This document shows, one piece after another, positions 18,021 to 27,500 of a DNA stretch of 64,000 nucleotides. The first letter of the stretch is position 1. Each line of letters starts with the position of its first letter. Location: positions 1 through 64,000 of the forward strand of contig LVBD01000049.1 of assembly GCA_001604275.1 (NCBI GenBank), written 5' to 3'. The notes beneath the pieces were generated by a model. The model searched no databases and was not told where the DNA came from. It saw only the letters and a program-made list of their open reading frames with translations. Source of the stretch: Spirochaetales bacterium Spiro_02 (lineage in GTDB: Bacteria > Spirochaetota > Spirochaetia > Sphaerochaetales > Sphaerochaetaceae). The translations under genes and the position numbers were made by a program.

Positions 18021-19196
18021 TCAGTGGTGGAACAGCCTGACGCCGGTAAATGCCATCGTCATGCCATGTTCGTCGCACGCTTGGATCACGACATCGTCGC
18101 GCAACGATCCTCCCGGTTCGCTGATATAGGAAACTCCGCTTCTTGCCGCTCGATCGATATTGTCGCGGAACGGAAAGAACGCATCGCTGGCAAGCGAGAC
18201 ATTGGAAACTTTTGCAAGCCAGTTCCGCTTTTCCTGCTTGGGTAGGGGATCCGGACATTTTGTGAAGTAACGCTGCCAGATGCCGTCGTCGAAGAGGGAT
18301 GTCTCCGCTTCATCGGCGAGATACTGTTCGATCGCATTGTCCTTGTCATTGCGGCTGAGCTTGCTCTGGAACGGCAAATCGAGGACGTTCGGGTGTTGGC
18401 GAAGCCGCCAAAGATCGGCCTTGTCGGCCGCGAGTCTGGTACAATGGATACGGGACTGTTGTCCCGCCCCGACACCGATCGTCTGTCCGTCGAAGGCGAA
18501 GCAGACCGAATTGGATTGCGTGTATTTCAATGCGATCATCGCGACCAGCAGATCGCGGACCGCTTCCGGGGGGAGCGCCTTGTTCCTGGTAACGATATTG
18601 TCCAGCATCTTGGGAACGATCGCAATATCATTGCGTCGTTGTTCGAACGTAACACCGAATACCGTTCGTCGATCGACTGGGGAGGGTTCGAACGTCGGAT
18701 CGATTTGCACGACCGAATATGCTCCTTTCTTTTTTTTCGACAGGATCGCCAGCGCCGCGTCGGTGTATCCAGGGGCGATCACTCCGTCGGAAACTTCGCG
18801 ATTGATGCATTTTGCGGTACTTTCGTCGCATGTGTCGCTCAGCGCGATGAAATCGCCGAATGAGGACATTCTGTCCGCGCCCCTGGCACGGACGTATGCC
18901 ACGGCAAGCGGGGAGAGTGCCTCGCTTGTGACGAAATACATCCGTCTTTCGCTCTCAGAAAGCGGTAGCGCGATTGCGGCGCCCGCAGGGCTGACATGCT
19001 TGAACGAAGTGGCAGCCGCAAGGCCCGTGGCCTGTTTGAGTTCCCTGACGAGCTGCCATCCGTTGAGGGCGTCGAGCAGATTGATGTATCCGACGTTGCC
19101 ATTGAGCACCTGCAGTGGAAGATCGCCTTCCGCTACGGATATGCTCGCAGGTTTCTGGTTCGGATTGCATCCGTATTTCAACATAAGTTGTTCCAT
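18021..19196 (-). CDS. purH: Stand-alone AICAR formyltransferase (PurV/PurH1 type)
   Basis: Catalyses step 9, transfer of a formyl group to AICAR to give FAICAR. At 391 residues this corresponds only to the AICARFT part of PurH: there is no N-terminal MGS-like IMP cyclohydrolase domain. Recognisable segments are MLKYGCNPNQKPA, TSFKHVSPAGAAIA, the Asp region GDFIALSD and SDAFFPFRDNID near the C-terminus. The ATG at 19196 is chosen because GGAGGG lies 6 bases upstream; a TTG start two codons earlier is possible. The missing cyclohydrolase step is supplied by the gene immediately upstream. The symbol purH is used for the activity; purV or purH1 is also used for this form. Confidence 0.9.
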   Translation of the reverse strand: MEQLMLKYGCNPNQKPASISVAEGDLPLQVLNGNVGYINLLDALNGWQLVRELKQATGLAAATSFKHVSPAGAAIALPLSESERRMYFVTSEALSPLAVAYVRARGADRMSSFGDFIALSDTCDESTAKCINREVSDGVIAPGYTDAALAILSKKKKGAYSVVQIDPTFEPSPVDRRTVFGVTFEQRRNDIAIVPKMLDNIVTRNKALPPEAVRDLLVAMIALKYTQSNSVCFAFDGQTIGVGAGQQSRIHCTRLAADKADLWRLRQHPNVLDLPFQSKLSRNDKDNAIEQYLADEAETSLFDDGIWQRYFTKCPDPLPKQEKRNWLAKVSNVSLASDAFFPFRDNIDRAARSGVSYISEPGGSLRDDVVIQACDEHGMTMAFTGVRLFHH

Positions 19197-19208
19197 GGTC
19201 AACCCTCC

Positions 19209-19901
19209 TTATTCCGCATTCCTGTTGATGATGTACGACTGTCGTGTGCCATCGGCGCGGAACACGACGGAATAGAGCGCCACTCGGTTACTCTTGTCCA
19301 GCGCATCCCAGACCCTGAGGCTCCAGGCGGTCAGGTCGCCGCAAATCTTGACGGGCTTCGGCTCTCCCTCATAAGACGGCAGCGGCTTCCCGTCGCATCG
19401 GTAGGTATGGAGCAGATGACCTGTGCCGACTTGCGGATCGTCGTAGGAGAAGCTGTACCGTGCGCAACCGGCTTCGCTTTTTTTGAGGATCGACAGCTCA
19501 TAACCGTACGGTCGAGCGATGTGGAACACGGCGCTGATGCGAGGCGTGAAGTTCGGTTCGTCCGGTTCATATCGACGGTCTCGTAGCGCCGTACGCATGT
19601 CGTTTCCTTGAGAAATCGCCGCGACTATCGTATCGGTCTGGTCACCGTTGCTCACGACCATATCGTCGCCACATAGCCGTACCGGCGTGTAGATGATCAG
19701 GGATGGATCCGTCATCTTGGACGGGTCATGCGCCTGTGTCCTGATGCCGTCGGAGGTTTCGATGAATATCCTGTTGCGGCTGTTCTCGCTGCGTCCCATG
19801 ATAAAATAGGTGGCGGCAGGTTCCCCTTTGTCGGTCAATCCGACCAATAGCCCTCTTCCTGGATACGAAGTGCCTTTCAGCGCCTGTTCAATGCTCTGCA
19901 T
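19209..19901 (-). CDS. purO: IMP cyclohydrolase, PurO-like
   Basis: Closes FAICAR to IMP (step 10). The 230-residue protein matches the archaeal-type PurO/IMP_cyclohyd family: PGRGLLVGL near the N-terminus, YFIMGRSENSRNRIF at ~32-46, then YTPVRLCGDDMVVSNGDQTD. This family is unrelated to the MGS-like cyclohydrolase domain of bacterial PurH. The ATG at 19901 is preceded by GGGGAGG and overlaps the purN stop by 14 bases. Location between purN and the stand-alone formyltransferase strongly supports the role. Confidence 0.88.
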   Translation of the reverse strand: MQSIEQALKGTSYPGRGLLVGLTDKGEPAATYFIMGRSENSRNRIFIETSDGIRTQAHDPSKMTDPSLIIYTPVRLCGDDMVVSNGDQTDTIVAAISQGNDMRTALRDRRYEPDEPNFTPRISAVFHIARPYGYELSILKKSEAGCARYSFSYDDPQVGTGHLLHTYRCDGKPLPSYEGEPKPVKICGDLTAWSLRVWDALDKSNRVALYSVVFRADGTRQSYIINRNAE

Positions 19902-20508
19902 CTGGATCCTCCCCAAGTTCGCTACAGACTTTCTCGGCCGCCTGCCAGAGCAATTGCCGCTCGGCTTCGACCATGATACGTTCTTGTAGGCTTTGTGGCG
20001 TGTCATCGTCAAGTACGGCCACGGCTTTCTGGAGGATGATCGGCCCTCCATCCGGAATCTCGTTGACGAAATGCACCGTCGCGCCGCTCACCTTTACACC
20101 TCTGTCGAGCGCCGCCTTGTGGACCTTCAGGCCATACATCCCTTTGCCGCAGAACGAAGGAATCAGCGATGGATGCACGTTGATGATCCGGTTCGGATAC
20201 CGTTCGACGAACTGAAGGCCGAGGATGGAGAGAAAGCCGGCGAGGACGATCAGATCGATGCGTCGGCAGTCCAGCGCGTCGAGAAGCGCTTGTTCGAATT
20301 CCTTTCGGGACGTGAATGTTTTTCTGTCGATGCACACAGCCTCGACGGACGCCCGTCTGGCGCGTTCGAGGGCGAACGCTCCCTCGGTATCCGATATCAC
20401 GGAAACGATTGTTCCGCTGATGAGTCTGCCGTCCGCCTGGGCGTCGAGCAAAGCCTGGAGATTCGTGCCGCCTCCGCTGGCCAGTACTGCGATCCGTCGC
20501 TTCTTCAT
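19888..20508 (-). CDS. purN: Phosphoribosylglycinamide formyltransferase
   Basis: Transfers formyl from 10-formyl-THF to GAR (step 3). It has the N-terminal loop ASGGGTNLQALLD, the catalytic Asn/His in INVHPSLIPSF and the Asp in IPDGGPI. Its 206 residues are normal. The start overlaps the purM stop by 4 bases. The operon therefore relies on folate-dependent PurN for this step; PurT is not present here. Confidence 0.95.
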   Translation of the reverse strand: MKKRRIAVLASGGGTNLQALLDAQADGRLISGTIVSVISDTEGAFALERARRASVEAVCIDRKTFTSRKEFEQALLDALDCRRIDLIVLAGFLSILGLQFVERYPNRIINVHPSLIPSFCGKGMYGLKVHKAALDRGVKVSGATVHFVNEIPDGGPIILQKAVAVLDDDTPQSLQERIMVEAERQLLWQAAEKVCSELGEDPDAEH

Positions 20509-21554
20509 CGGAGAACTACCGGCTCCTGTCCGGAAGCGATCGTGCCGATCCTATATGCGGGAACGCCATCGGCGGCAAGCCGATCCAGTGCCTTTGCTTC
20601 ATCGTCCGGAGAAATCACCACGCACATTCCGACGCCCATGTTGAACGTATTGAACATATCGTGTTCGTCGATTCGTCCATTGCTGCGGATTACATCGAAG
20701 ATAGGAGGAATGCGTAGCGACGATTTCTCGATGACGGCGCACATGCCGTCCGGCAGACATCGAGGGATATTTTCATAGAAGCCTCCGCCTGTAATGTGCG
20801 CTACCGATTTGACCGTCACCGTTTCGAACAGAGCGAGCATCGGTTTGACATAGATGCTCGTCGGACGAAGCAGAGCTTCGCCGAGCGTCTCGTCCAATGG
20901 TTCCGGGCGTTTGTCCAGCGCGGACTGATCTTCATCGAGACGGAAGATGCTGCGTACCAGCGAAAAACCGTTGGAATGGACGCCAGAGGAGGGGAGTGCG
21001 ATCAAGATGTCCCCGGCTTCGACCGAATTTCGATCGAGCATCAGATCCTTTTCGACGATTCCTACGGAAAAACCTGCGAGATCATATTCGTTCTCAGGAT
21101 AGAAGCCAGGCATTTCTGCGGTCTCTCCTCCGATGAGCGCGCATCCGGCCTGCACGCACCCTTCGGCGACTCCTGAAACGATCTCCGCTACTTTCTCAGG
21201 TATGTTTTTGCCGAGCGCGATATAGTCGAGGAAGAACAGGGGTTTCGCTCCGCAGCAGATGATGTCGTTGACGCACATCGCGACGCAGTCGATCCCCACC
21301 GTGTCGTGCCGCTCCATCATGAAGGCGATCTTGAGTTTCGTTCCGACCCCGTCCGTGCCGCCGACGAGCAACGGATGTCGATACTTGTCGGCTCCGGGAT
21401 CGAAGATGCCGCCGAATCCTCCGATTCCATCGACCACAGACGGCACGGCGGTCCGTGCGATGTGCCGCTTCATCAATTCGACCGCTCGATACCCGGCGGT
21501 GATGTCTACTCCGCTTTCGCGGTAGCTTTTACTGTAGCTGTTCTGTCCGTTCAT
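20505..21554 (-). CDS. purM: Phosphoribosylformylglycinamidine cyclo-ligase (AIR synthetase)
   Basis: Converts FGAM to AIR with ATP (step 5). AIRS-family features include YRESGVDITAGYRAVELMK at the N-terminus, VGGTDGVGTKLKIAF, CVNDIICCGAKPLFFLDY, GCALIGGETAEMPGFY and HITGGGFYENIPR. Its length of 349 residues is standard. It lies 50 bases after purF and overlaps purN. Confidence 0.96.
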   Translation of the reverse strand: MNGQNSYSKSYRESGVDITAGYRAVELMKRHIARTAVPSVVDGIGGFGGIFDPGADKYRHPLLVGGTDGVGTKLKIAFMMERHDTVGIDCVAMCVNDIICCGAKPLFFLDYIALGKNIPEKVAEIVSGVAEGCVQAGCALIGGETAEMPGFYPENEYDLAGFSVGIVEKDLMLDRNSVEAGDILIALPSSGVHSNGFSLVRSIFRLDEDQSALDKRPEPLDETLGEALLRPTSIYVKPMLALFETVTVKSVAHITGGGFYENIPRCLPDGMCAVIEKSSLRIPPIFDVIRSNGRIDEHDMFNTFNMGVGMCVVISPDDEAKALDRLAADGVPAYRIGTIASGQEPVVLR

Positions 21555-21604
21555 AGGCGTTTCCTTCCGATGTTCCGGTGTCGGGACCGTTCATCGTCCG
21601 ACAT

Positions 21605-23053
21605 CTATCTGGATCCTTGCGTCGGAATTTTCTGCGAGTACTTGTCTTTTCCTATTTTCTGCGGCGGATCGCATGGGTAGGCTCCGGTAAAGCATGCGGC
21701 GCAGAACCCTTTGCTTTCTCCCAACGGGGAGAGTTTCGTCACATTCTCGGGGCCAAGGAATCCGATCGAATCTACATCGAGCATCTCCTTCATCTGCCGT
21801 TCGTCGTACTTATGGGCGAATAGATTCTCGCTGGAATCGATATCCGTGCCGAAATAGCAGGGGTGAAGGAACTTCGGCGCCGAAGACCTGAAATGAACCT
21901 CTTTCGCTCCCGCTTCGCGCACCAGCTTGACGATCCTTCGGCTGGTCGTTCCTCTGACGATCGAGTCGTCGATCAAGATGACACGCTTGCCGGCGACGGT
22001 GGAGGCGATCGGATTGAGCTTGATCCTGACCTGGTTCTCCCTGTCTTGCTGGGTGGGCTGGATGAACGTCCTGCCGATATATTTGTTCTTGATCAATCCG
22101 ACTCCGTACGGGATTCCCGACTGCCGGGCATAGCCGATCGCCGCGTCGATGCCGGAATCGGGAACCCCGATGACGACATCCGCCTGGACCGGATGCTCCA
22201 GCGCAAGAAAGGCTCCCGCACGCTGGCGGGCTTCATGGACCGAGATGCCGTCGATCAGGCTGTCGGGACGGGCGAAGTAGATCAGTTCGAAGACGCAGAG
22301 AGCCGGTTCCTTCGTACCGGAATGATCGGTGTTCGATCGGATACCGTCTCCGTCGATGACGACGATCTCTCCCGGCCGAACGTCTCTGAGAAACCGTGCG
22401 CCGACGGCGTCGAGTGCACAAGTCTCCGACGAAACGACATACCCCCCGTCCAGTTCTCCGATGCATAGCGGGCGGAACCCCCAAGGGTCGCGTGCGGCGA
22501 TCAATTTCGTCGGAGACATGATGACGAGCGAATACGCTCCCGCTATTTCGTCCATCGTCCGGTTAACGGCATCTTCCAGCGATGGCAGGACCAACCGGTG
22601 CTTCGTGATCGTATAGGCTATGACTTCGGTGTCGCTGGTCGTATGGAAGATCGAACCGTTGCGCTCCAGCTCGTCGCGAAGCTTTGCGTCGTTGGTCAGA
22701 TTCCCGTTGTGGGCAAGGGCGATCCTGCCGTTGCGGTGGGTGATCACCAACGGCTGCACGTTGAGCCTGTCAGCGGAGCCTGTCGTCGCATATCTGACAT
22801 GTCCGACGGTCATTCTCCCCGAGCCAAGTTTCGTCAGCGCATCGCCGGAAAACACGTCTCCTACCAGTCCGATATCCTTGTGGGCGGAGATGACCCCTCC
22901 GTCGTTGATGGCGATTCCGCATCCTTCCTGCCCTCGATGCTGCAGCGCATACAGCCCGTAGTAGGTGAGGGCGGCCACATCCATGTCTCGCGTCGCATAG
23001 ATTCCGAAGACGCCGCATTCCTCTCTCGGCTTGTCGAAGTACATGCCTGTCAC
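21605..23053 (-). CDS. purF: Amidophosphoribosyltransferase
   Basis: First committed step: PRPP + glutamine to phosphoribosylamine. An N-terminal Ntn-hydrolase glutaminase domain starts at C13 after a short propeptide ([12 protein letters not shown]). The C-terminal phosphoribosyltransferase domain carries the PRPP loop [16 protein letters not shown]. Further cysteines in the C-terminal part ([10 protein letters not shown]) fit the Fe-S-containing B. subtilis-type enzyme. The GTG start at 23053 overlaps the purC stop as GTGA; an ATG three codons later is an alternative. Confidence 0.95.
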   Translation of the reverse strand: MTGMYFDKPREECGVFGIYATRDMDVAALTYYGLYALQHRGQEGCGIAINDGGVISAHKDIGLVGDVFSGDALTKLGSGRMTVGHVRYATTGSADRLNVQPLVITHRNGRIALAHNGNLTNDAKLRDELERNGSIFHTTSDTEVIAYTITKHRLVLPSLEDAVNRTMDEIAGAYSLVIMSPTKLIAARDPWGFRPLCIGELDGGYVVSSETCALDAVGARFLRDVRPGEIVVIDGDGIRSNTDHSGTKEPALCVFELIYFARPDSLIDGISVHEARQRAGAFLALEHPVQADVVIGVPDSGIDAAIGYARQSGIPYGVGLIKNKYIGRTFIQPTQQDRENQVRIKLNPIASTVAGKRVILIDDSIVRGTTSRRIVKLVREAGAKEVHFRSSAPKFLHPCYFGTDIDSSENLFAHKYDERQMKEMLDVDSIGFLGPENVTKLSPLGESKGFCAACFTGAYPCDPPQKIGKDKYSQKIPTQGSR

Positions 23054-23760
23054 GCCCCCATCAGTCGTCTGAGAATTTCCTGATAGGCGTCCTCGACATG
23101 CCCGAGATCCCTGCGGAATCGATCCTTGTCAAGCTTTTCCCCTGTCTCCGTGTCCCAGAACCTGCAGGTATCGGGGGAGATTTCGTCGGCGAGAATGACC
23201 GTACCATCCGACGTTTTTCCAAATTCCAGTTTAAAATCGATCAACTCGATCTTCAGATCCTGCAGGTATCCGCAAAGGATCCTGTTGATCCTGAACGAAT
23301 AGTCGGCGATCAGACGCAGTTCCTCTTCCGAGGCCAGTCCCATAGCTTTGATATGGTACTCGTTGATCATCGGATCACCCAGTTCGTCGTCCTTATAACA
23401 ATATTCCAGGACGGTGGAGGAGAGTTTCGTTCCTTCGGGCAACCCGAGACGTTTCGACAGCGAACCTGCGGCTATGTTCCGCACGATCACCTCGATCGGG
23501 ATGATCTTCACTTTTCGGACAGCCGTCTCGCGGTCGGATATCTGCCGGACATAATGGGTCGGTATCCCGTTGTCCTCGATCAAGCGCATCAGATGGTTCG
23601 TCACCCTGTTGTTGATGACTCCCTTCCCAGCGATTGTCCCTTTCTTCAGACCATTGAACGCCGTCGCATCGTCCTTGTATTCGACGACATAGATTTCCGG
23701 ATCCGTGGTGGCGAAGACTTTCTTCGCCTTGCCTTCATATACCTGATTTGTCCTGTCCAT
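23050..23760 (-). CDS. purC: SAICAR synthetase (PurC)
   Basis: Joins aspartate to CAIR (step 7). The 236-residue short bacterial form begins [14 protein letters not shown] and contains [31 protein letters not shown] and [14 protein letters not shown], all family signatures. It follows purE by 63 bases and overlaps purF by 4 bases. Confidence 0.96.
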   Translation of the reverse strand: MDRTNQVYEGKAKKVFATTDPEIYVVEYKDDATAFNGLKKGTIAGKGVINNRVTNHLMRLIEDNGIPTHYVRQISDRETAVRKVKIIPIEVIVRNIAAGSLSKRLGLPEGTKLSSTVLEYCYKDDELGDPMINEYHIKAMGLASEEELRLIADYSFRINRILCGYLQDLKIELIDFKLEFGKTSDGTVILADEISPDTCRFWDTETGEKLDKDRFRRDLGHVEDAYQEILRRLMGA

Positions 23761-23823
23761 ATTCCTGCTCCCTGAAATTCGGATTCGAACGATTGTGAAT
23801 CGATGAAAAAAGCCGTCGTCAGG

Positions 23824-24318
23824 TCATTGAACCTGTACGGCGGCTTGGATCGCAGCATCCTTGCGCAGTACCGACTGCAGCTGTTCCTGCTTCATTTTCA
23901 CAAGCTTGTGGGCAAGGCTTTGGTTTTCCACAGCGAGTATCTGCGCGGCGAGTATCGCGGCGTTCGCAGCTCCATCGACAGCGACGGTGGCCACAGGAAC
24001 CCCGCTAGGCATCTGAACGGTAGCCAGCAATGCATCCAGTCCACCCAGCGATGCGCTGAGCGGAATTCCGATGACCGGCAGGATCGTTCCTCCGGCGATC
24101 ACTCCCGCCAGGTGCGCCGCCTTTCCCGCCGCTGCGATGACGACTCCGAATCCTGCGTCGTACGCGCCGCGAGCGAAATCGGCTACGACCTGCGGAGCTC
24201 GATGCGCGGAATACACATGCGTTTCGAACGGAATTCCAAGCTGTTTCAACATCTCCATCGCGGGATTGACAAACGGGAAATCGCTATCGCTTCCCATGAT
24301 GACGGCGACTTTTTTCAT
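23824..24318 (-). CDS. purE: N5-carboxyaminoimidazole ribonucleotide mutase (class I-like PurE)
   Basis: Carboxylation step of the pathway. MGSDSDFPF, YSAHRAP and AAGKAAHLAGVIAGGT are PurE signatures and look closer to class I (N5-CAIR mutase) than class II. No purK, the usual partner of class I enzymes, is present in this operon. The ATG at 24318 has AGGAG upstream; an earlier in-frame ATG at 24342 lies before that site. First gene of the operon, 164 residues. Confidence 0.93.
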   Translation of the reverse strand: MKKVAVIMGSDSDFPFVNPAMEMLKQLGIPFETHVYSAHRAPQVVADFARGAYDAGFGVVIAAAGKAAHLAGVIAGGTILPVIGIPLSASLGGLDALLATVQMPSGVPVATVAVDGAANAAILAAQILAVENQSLAHKLVKMKQEQLQSVLRKDAAIQAAVQVQ

Positions 24319-24335
24319 CGTGCTCCTCATAAAAT

Positions 24336-24344
24336 GCAACAAAT
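24336..24344. promoter_or_regulatory. GCAACAA half-site in the purE leader
   Basis: GCAACAAAT on the plus strand (TTTGTTGC on the transcript). It is about 31 bases downstream of the predicted pur start and 23 bp, roughly two helical turns, from the next copy. Confidence 0.4.
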
Positions 24345-24358
24345 AGGTGGGTTGACTT

Positions 24359-24367
24359 GCAACAAAA
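24359..24367. promoter_or_regulatory. GCAACAA half-site just after the predicted pur transcription start
   Basis: GCAACAAAA lies about 9-17 bases downstream of the predicted start, a position suited to roadblock or repression. It has the same orientation as the copy at 24336. Confidence 0.4.
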
Positions 24368-24381
24368 TGTACGATGCCTCG

Positions 24382-24410
24382 GTTATATCATGATTGAAAA
24401 AAAGAATCAA
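24382..24410 (-). promoter_or_regulatory. Promoter of the purine operon
   Basis: On the minus strand TTGATT (24410-24405), a 17-base spacer and TATAAC (24387-24382) give a strong housekeeping-type promoter. Initiation is expected near 24375, giving a ~57-base leader before purE. Confidence 0.7.
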
Positions 24411-24430
24411 ACGGTTCTGCGGAAAATTAT

Positions 24431-24446
24431 GCAACAAAATTGTTGC
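24431..24446. promoter_or_regulatory. Palindromic GCAACAA-AA-TTGTTGC operator upstream of pur promoter
   Basis: A perfect 7-bp inverted repeat with a 2-bp centre, centred ~63 bases upstream of the predicted start. It shares its half-site with two copies downstream of the start. This suggests binding by a dimeric regulator, possibly with DNA looping. It does not match the E. coli PurR box or the B. subtilis PurBox by eye. Confidence 0.5.
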
Positions 24447-24517
24447 GCATGAGTGTCGCGATACGCTCCAACTCCCTCACGCTTCGTACATTCAGTCTAG
24501 CTCGACAGCTCCCCCAA

Positions 24518-24554
24518 CAATGACCCTGCAATGACCCTTACCTACAATGACCCT
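24518..24554. repeat. Three copies of CAATGACCCT
   Basis: The 10-mer CAATGACCCT occurs at 24518-24527, 24529-24538 and 24545-24554, directly after the sbcC stop. It may be replication slippage or a binding-site cluster; the function is unknown. Confidence 0.6.
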
Positions 24555-24559
24555 GCTCT

Positions 24560-27500
24560 TTATTCGCGAGTACAGCCTGGCCCCGAGAGCCGGCTCGTAC
24601 CGCCCGATCCCTTGATGACCTGGATTCTGGTGGGGATTCGTTCCCTGAGAGCCGGAACATGGCTGATCAGTCCGATCAGCTTTCCATCGTCGCGGAGCAT
24701 GGACAATGCGTCCAGCGCCGTATCGAGCGTCTGTTCGTCGAGTGTGCCGAAGCCTTCGTCGAGAAACAGAGAGTCGATACGGACATGCCGGCTCGCCATC
24801 TGTGAAAGGGCGAGGGCGAGTGCAAGACTGATCAAGAAACTTTCTCCTCCGGAAAGGTTCTTCGTCGTCCGAATCTCTCCCCCTTGATAGTTGTCGACCA
24901 CCGAGATGTCGAGCGCTTCCGTGTCGGAACGCACCAGCAGATACCGGTCGGTCATGACGGTGAGTTTCCGGTTCGCATGGGCGAGCAACTGGTCGAATGT
25001 GATGCCCTGCGCATAGTTCCTGAACTTTTTTCCGTCGCTCGAACCGATCAGCGCATAGAGAGCGTCCCATGTTTCGAGAATTTTGTTCTGCCGTGCGACC
25101 TCAAGGACGGAACGCTCCTTTTTTTCGTTCAGCTCGCGGTTTTCTTCGAGTTTTCTCCGAAGCGCTCCGATCCTGAGCAACGATTCTTCGTACTCCTTGC
25201 GAGTCTGCCTCTGGATCGATGGAAGCGTCGACTCATTGTCGAACTGGGCGTCCGGTCGCCGCGCCGCATGTTCCGATAGACTCGCAGCGACTTCATTCGC
25301 TTCGGCCTCCATCTTGAGTCGTCTGGTACGTAAAGCTTCCGCTTTCCGTTTCAACACGCTCTCGTCGACTTCCGTCAGCAACGAATCGACGAATTCCTGC
25401 CGGCATGTGAATCCATGCTCGCCAAGACGCGCCGTAAACGATGCATCCCGCTGGACAAGGGTAGCCCGTGCATCGGAAAGACTGCTTTTCAGTTCCTCCA
25501 CGCGCTCCTGTGTCGAAATATATTTCGTCTCGATCTCCGTAAGGCGGGTTCTGGACTGTTCAGTCAGCAAGGATGCGAGCGAAAGTTCCTGTTCGATTCT
25601 CGTTTCCTCGGCGTCGCAGTCCTTGTCGGCGAACAGGATGGAACGTTCCTTACGTAGCGATGTGATTCGGTTGTTCGCGTCGTCTTCCTTCTCCATTGCA
25701 TCCGAAAGTCGGCTGTTGCAATGCAAGAGCGCCTGGTTGCGTTCTTCCATCTTCATGGAAAGGGCACCAATGGCGGAAGTCGCCCCTTCGCATATCGTTC
25801 TACGGGAGCGAAACAGCTGTTCCCTGTCCGTAAGTCCGTCTCTCGCTCGGGAGATTTCCTGGGGGGTAGCGAGCGAATATGCGCCAGCTAGGCTTCCGAG
25901 CTCCGTTTCGACGGCAGCGATTGCACGGATACGTTCCGTCTCCAGTTCCTGATGCCCCGCACTCGTCTGCCGAAGCAGGCTTTTTGTTCGGGACAGTTCT
26001 TCGGCGCGTGTGTCGGCGATGCGTCTGGCCGACTCGGCTTGCTCGTTTGATACAGCCACCGCTTCCTGCGCTTCCTCCATGGAATGCCCCAGGGTTTCCT
26101 GATCGTCGATCTTTTTCTGAATTTCGTCGTAGGACGTCCGGAGCGCTTCGAGTTCTTCCGTATGCCGTGACATGAGCGAATGGTCGTCTTCTTTGTCCAA
26201 CCGCCTGCCGAGAGCCGACTCAAGGCGTTCCATTTCTTCTTGAAGCGTCCGAATCGATGTTCGAAGGTTTTCCGTCTCGGTTTCCTGCATTCCGAGGCGG
26301 CGGTGCAAGGCCTCCGATGTCTGTCGGGCGGACTCCAATTCCCGTTCCGATGTTTCGGGGGCCGTCCCGTCTGTTTCTTGTTCGCTTTGCGGTAGCGGCG
26401 CATCCTGGAACCGCAGGTACGGATGATGCTCCGAGCCGCAGACGGGGCAGGGCTGTCCTTCGGACAATTCCTCCCTGATCCGGAGGATGTCGCGATAGCG
26501 CCGCGACATGTCGAGAGTCCGCTGCAGCGCGGAGATCAGTCGCCGATTCGTCTCCGACAAATCTTTCGTCGCTTGGAGTTCCCGTTCCGTGTCCGCAAGG
26601 TTTGCCTCGTCGTCGCTCTTTTTTTGTCGCAACTGGATGAACCGCCGGACTTTCTCAAGCGAATCCTCCGCTCGAGCACGTGATTCCGCTACTTCCCGCG
26701 ATTGCTGGTGAAGCGGCCTGCCGTCCCCATGGCGGCTCAGTTCGGCATGTTCCTGTTTGAGCGATTCAAGCCGGTGCTTGTTTTGTTGCGATTCGACTTG
26801 TCGCATATCGAGCTCTTGCAGGGCGAATTCAAGATTCTGCTGCAGTTTTCCGATCGAGGCTTCGAGTTCTGAGATCGTCCGCTCAACAGCTTGTTGCTTT
26901 CTCGTCATCTGTTCCAGTTTGTCCAGTCGTTCGATCAGGAGGGGAAGGACGCCAGTCAGCGGTGCATCTTCGGCATGGCTTTCCACATATGCGCGCGCCT
27001 GTTGCGTTTCGGCGACGATCCGGTCTATTTCCTGACTGATCGACTCGATCTGCAGAAGTGTCGCGTCGCATTCGCTCCGGAGCGCTTCTGTCTCCTGGCT
27101 TCTCAGCAGATGCTCTTCGGCCGCTCGTTTGATCAGTATTTCTTTTTCACGTACCACTTTCAAAAGGCTCGACAACGCTTTGTGTTCCGAATGTTTGTCG
27201 GAGAGCACTCGCAACGTTTCTTCGTATGTGTGCCGTGCGTGCTCCTCGCTGGCCTTCAGTTCGAGAAGCTCATGTTCCAGCTGGTCGTGTTGGATGGCGG
27301 ATTGCTCGACTGATGCCGCGGACCGCTGCAATTCCTCCCAGTCGGCAGCCAGCGGGCGAGCCTTCTCGTATCTGGACAATCTCTCCGATTCCGGAATGAA
27401 CGCACGTTCGTCTTCGGTGAGCCGCTCGATGGACTGTGAAAGAACTTCCTGTCGATACCGAAGCGTTGCGCCCTCATCATACCAGCGAATGGCCTGCTCG

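Noticed and set aside
24319-24375. Purine riboswitch in the purE leader
   Set aside because: The leader is only ~57 bases and shows none of the conserved junction sequences of known purine or PRPP riboswitches.
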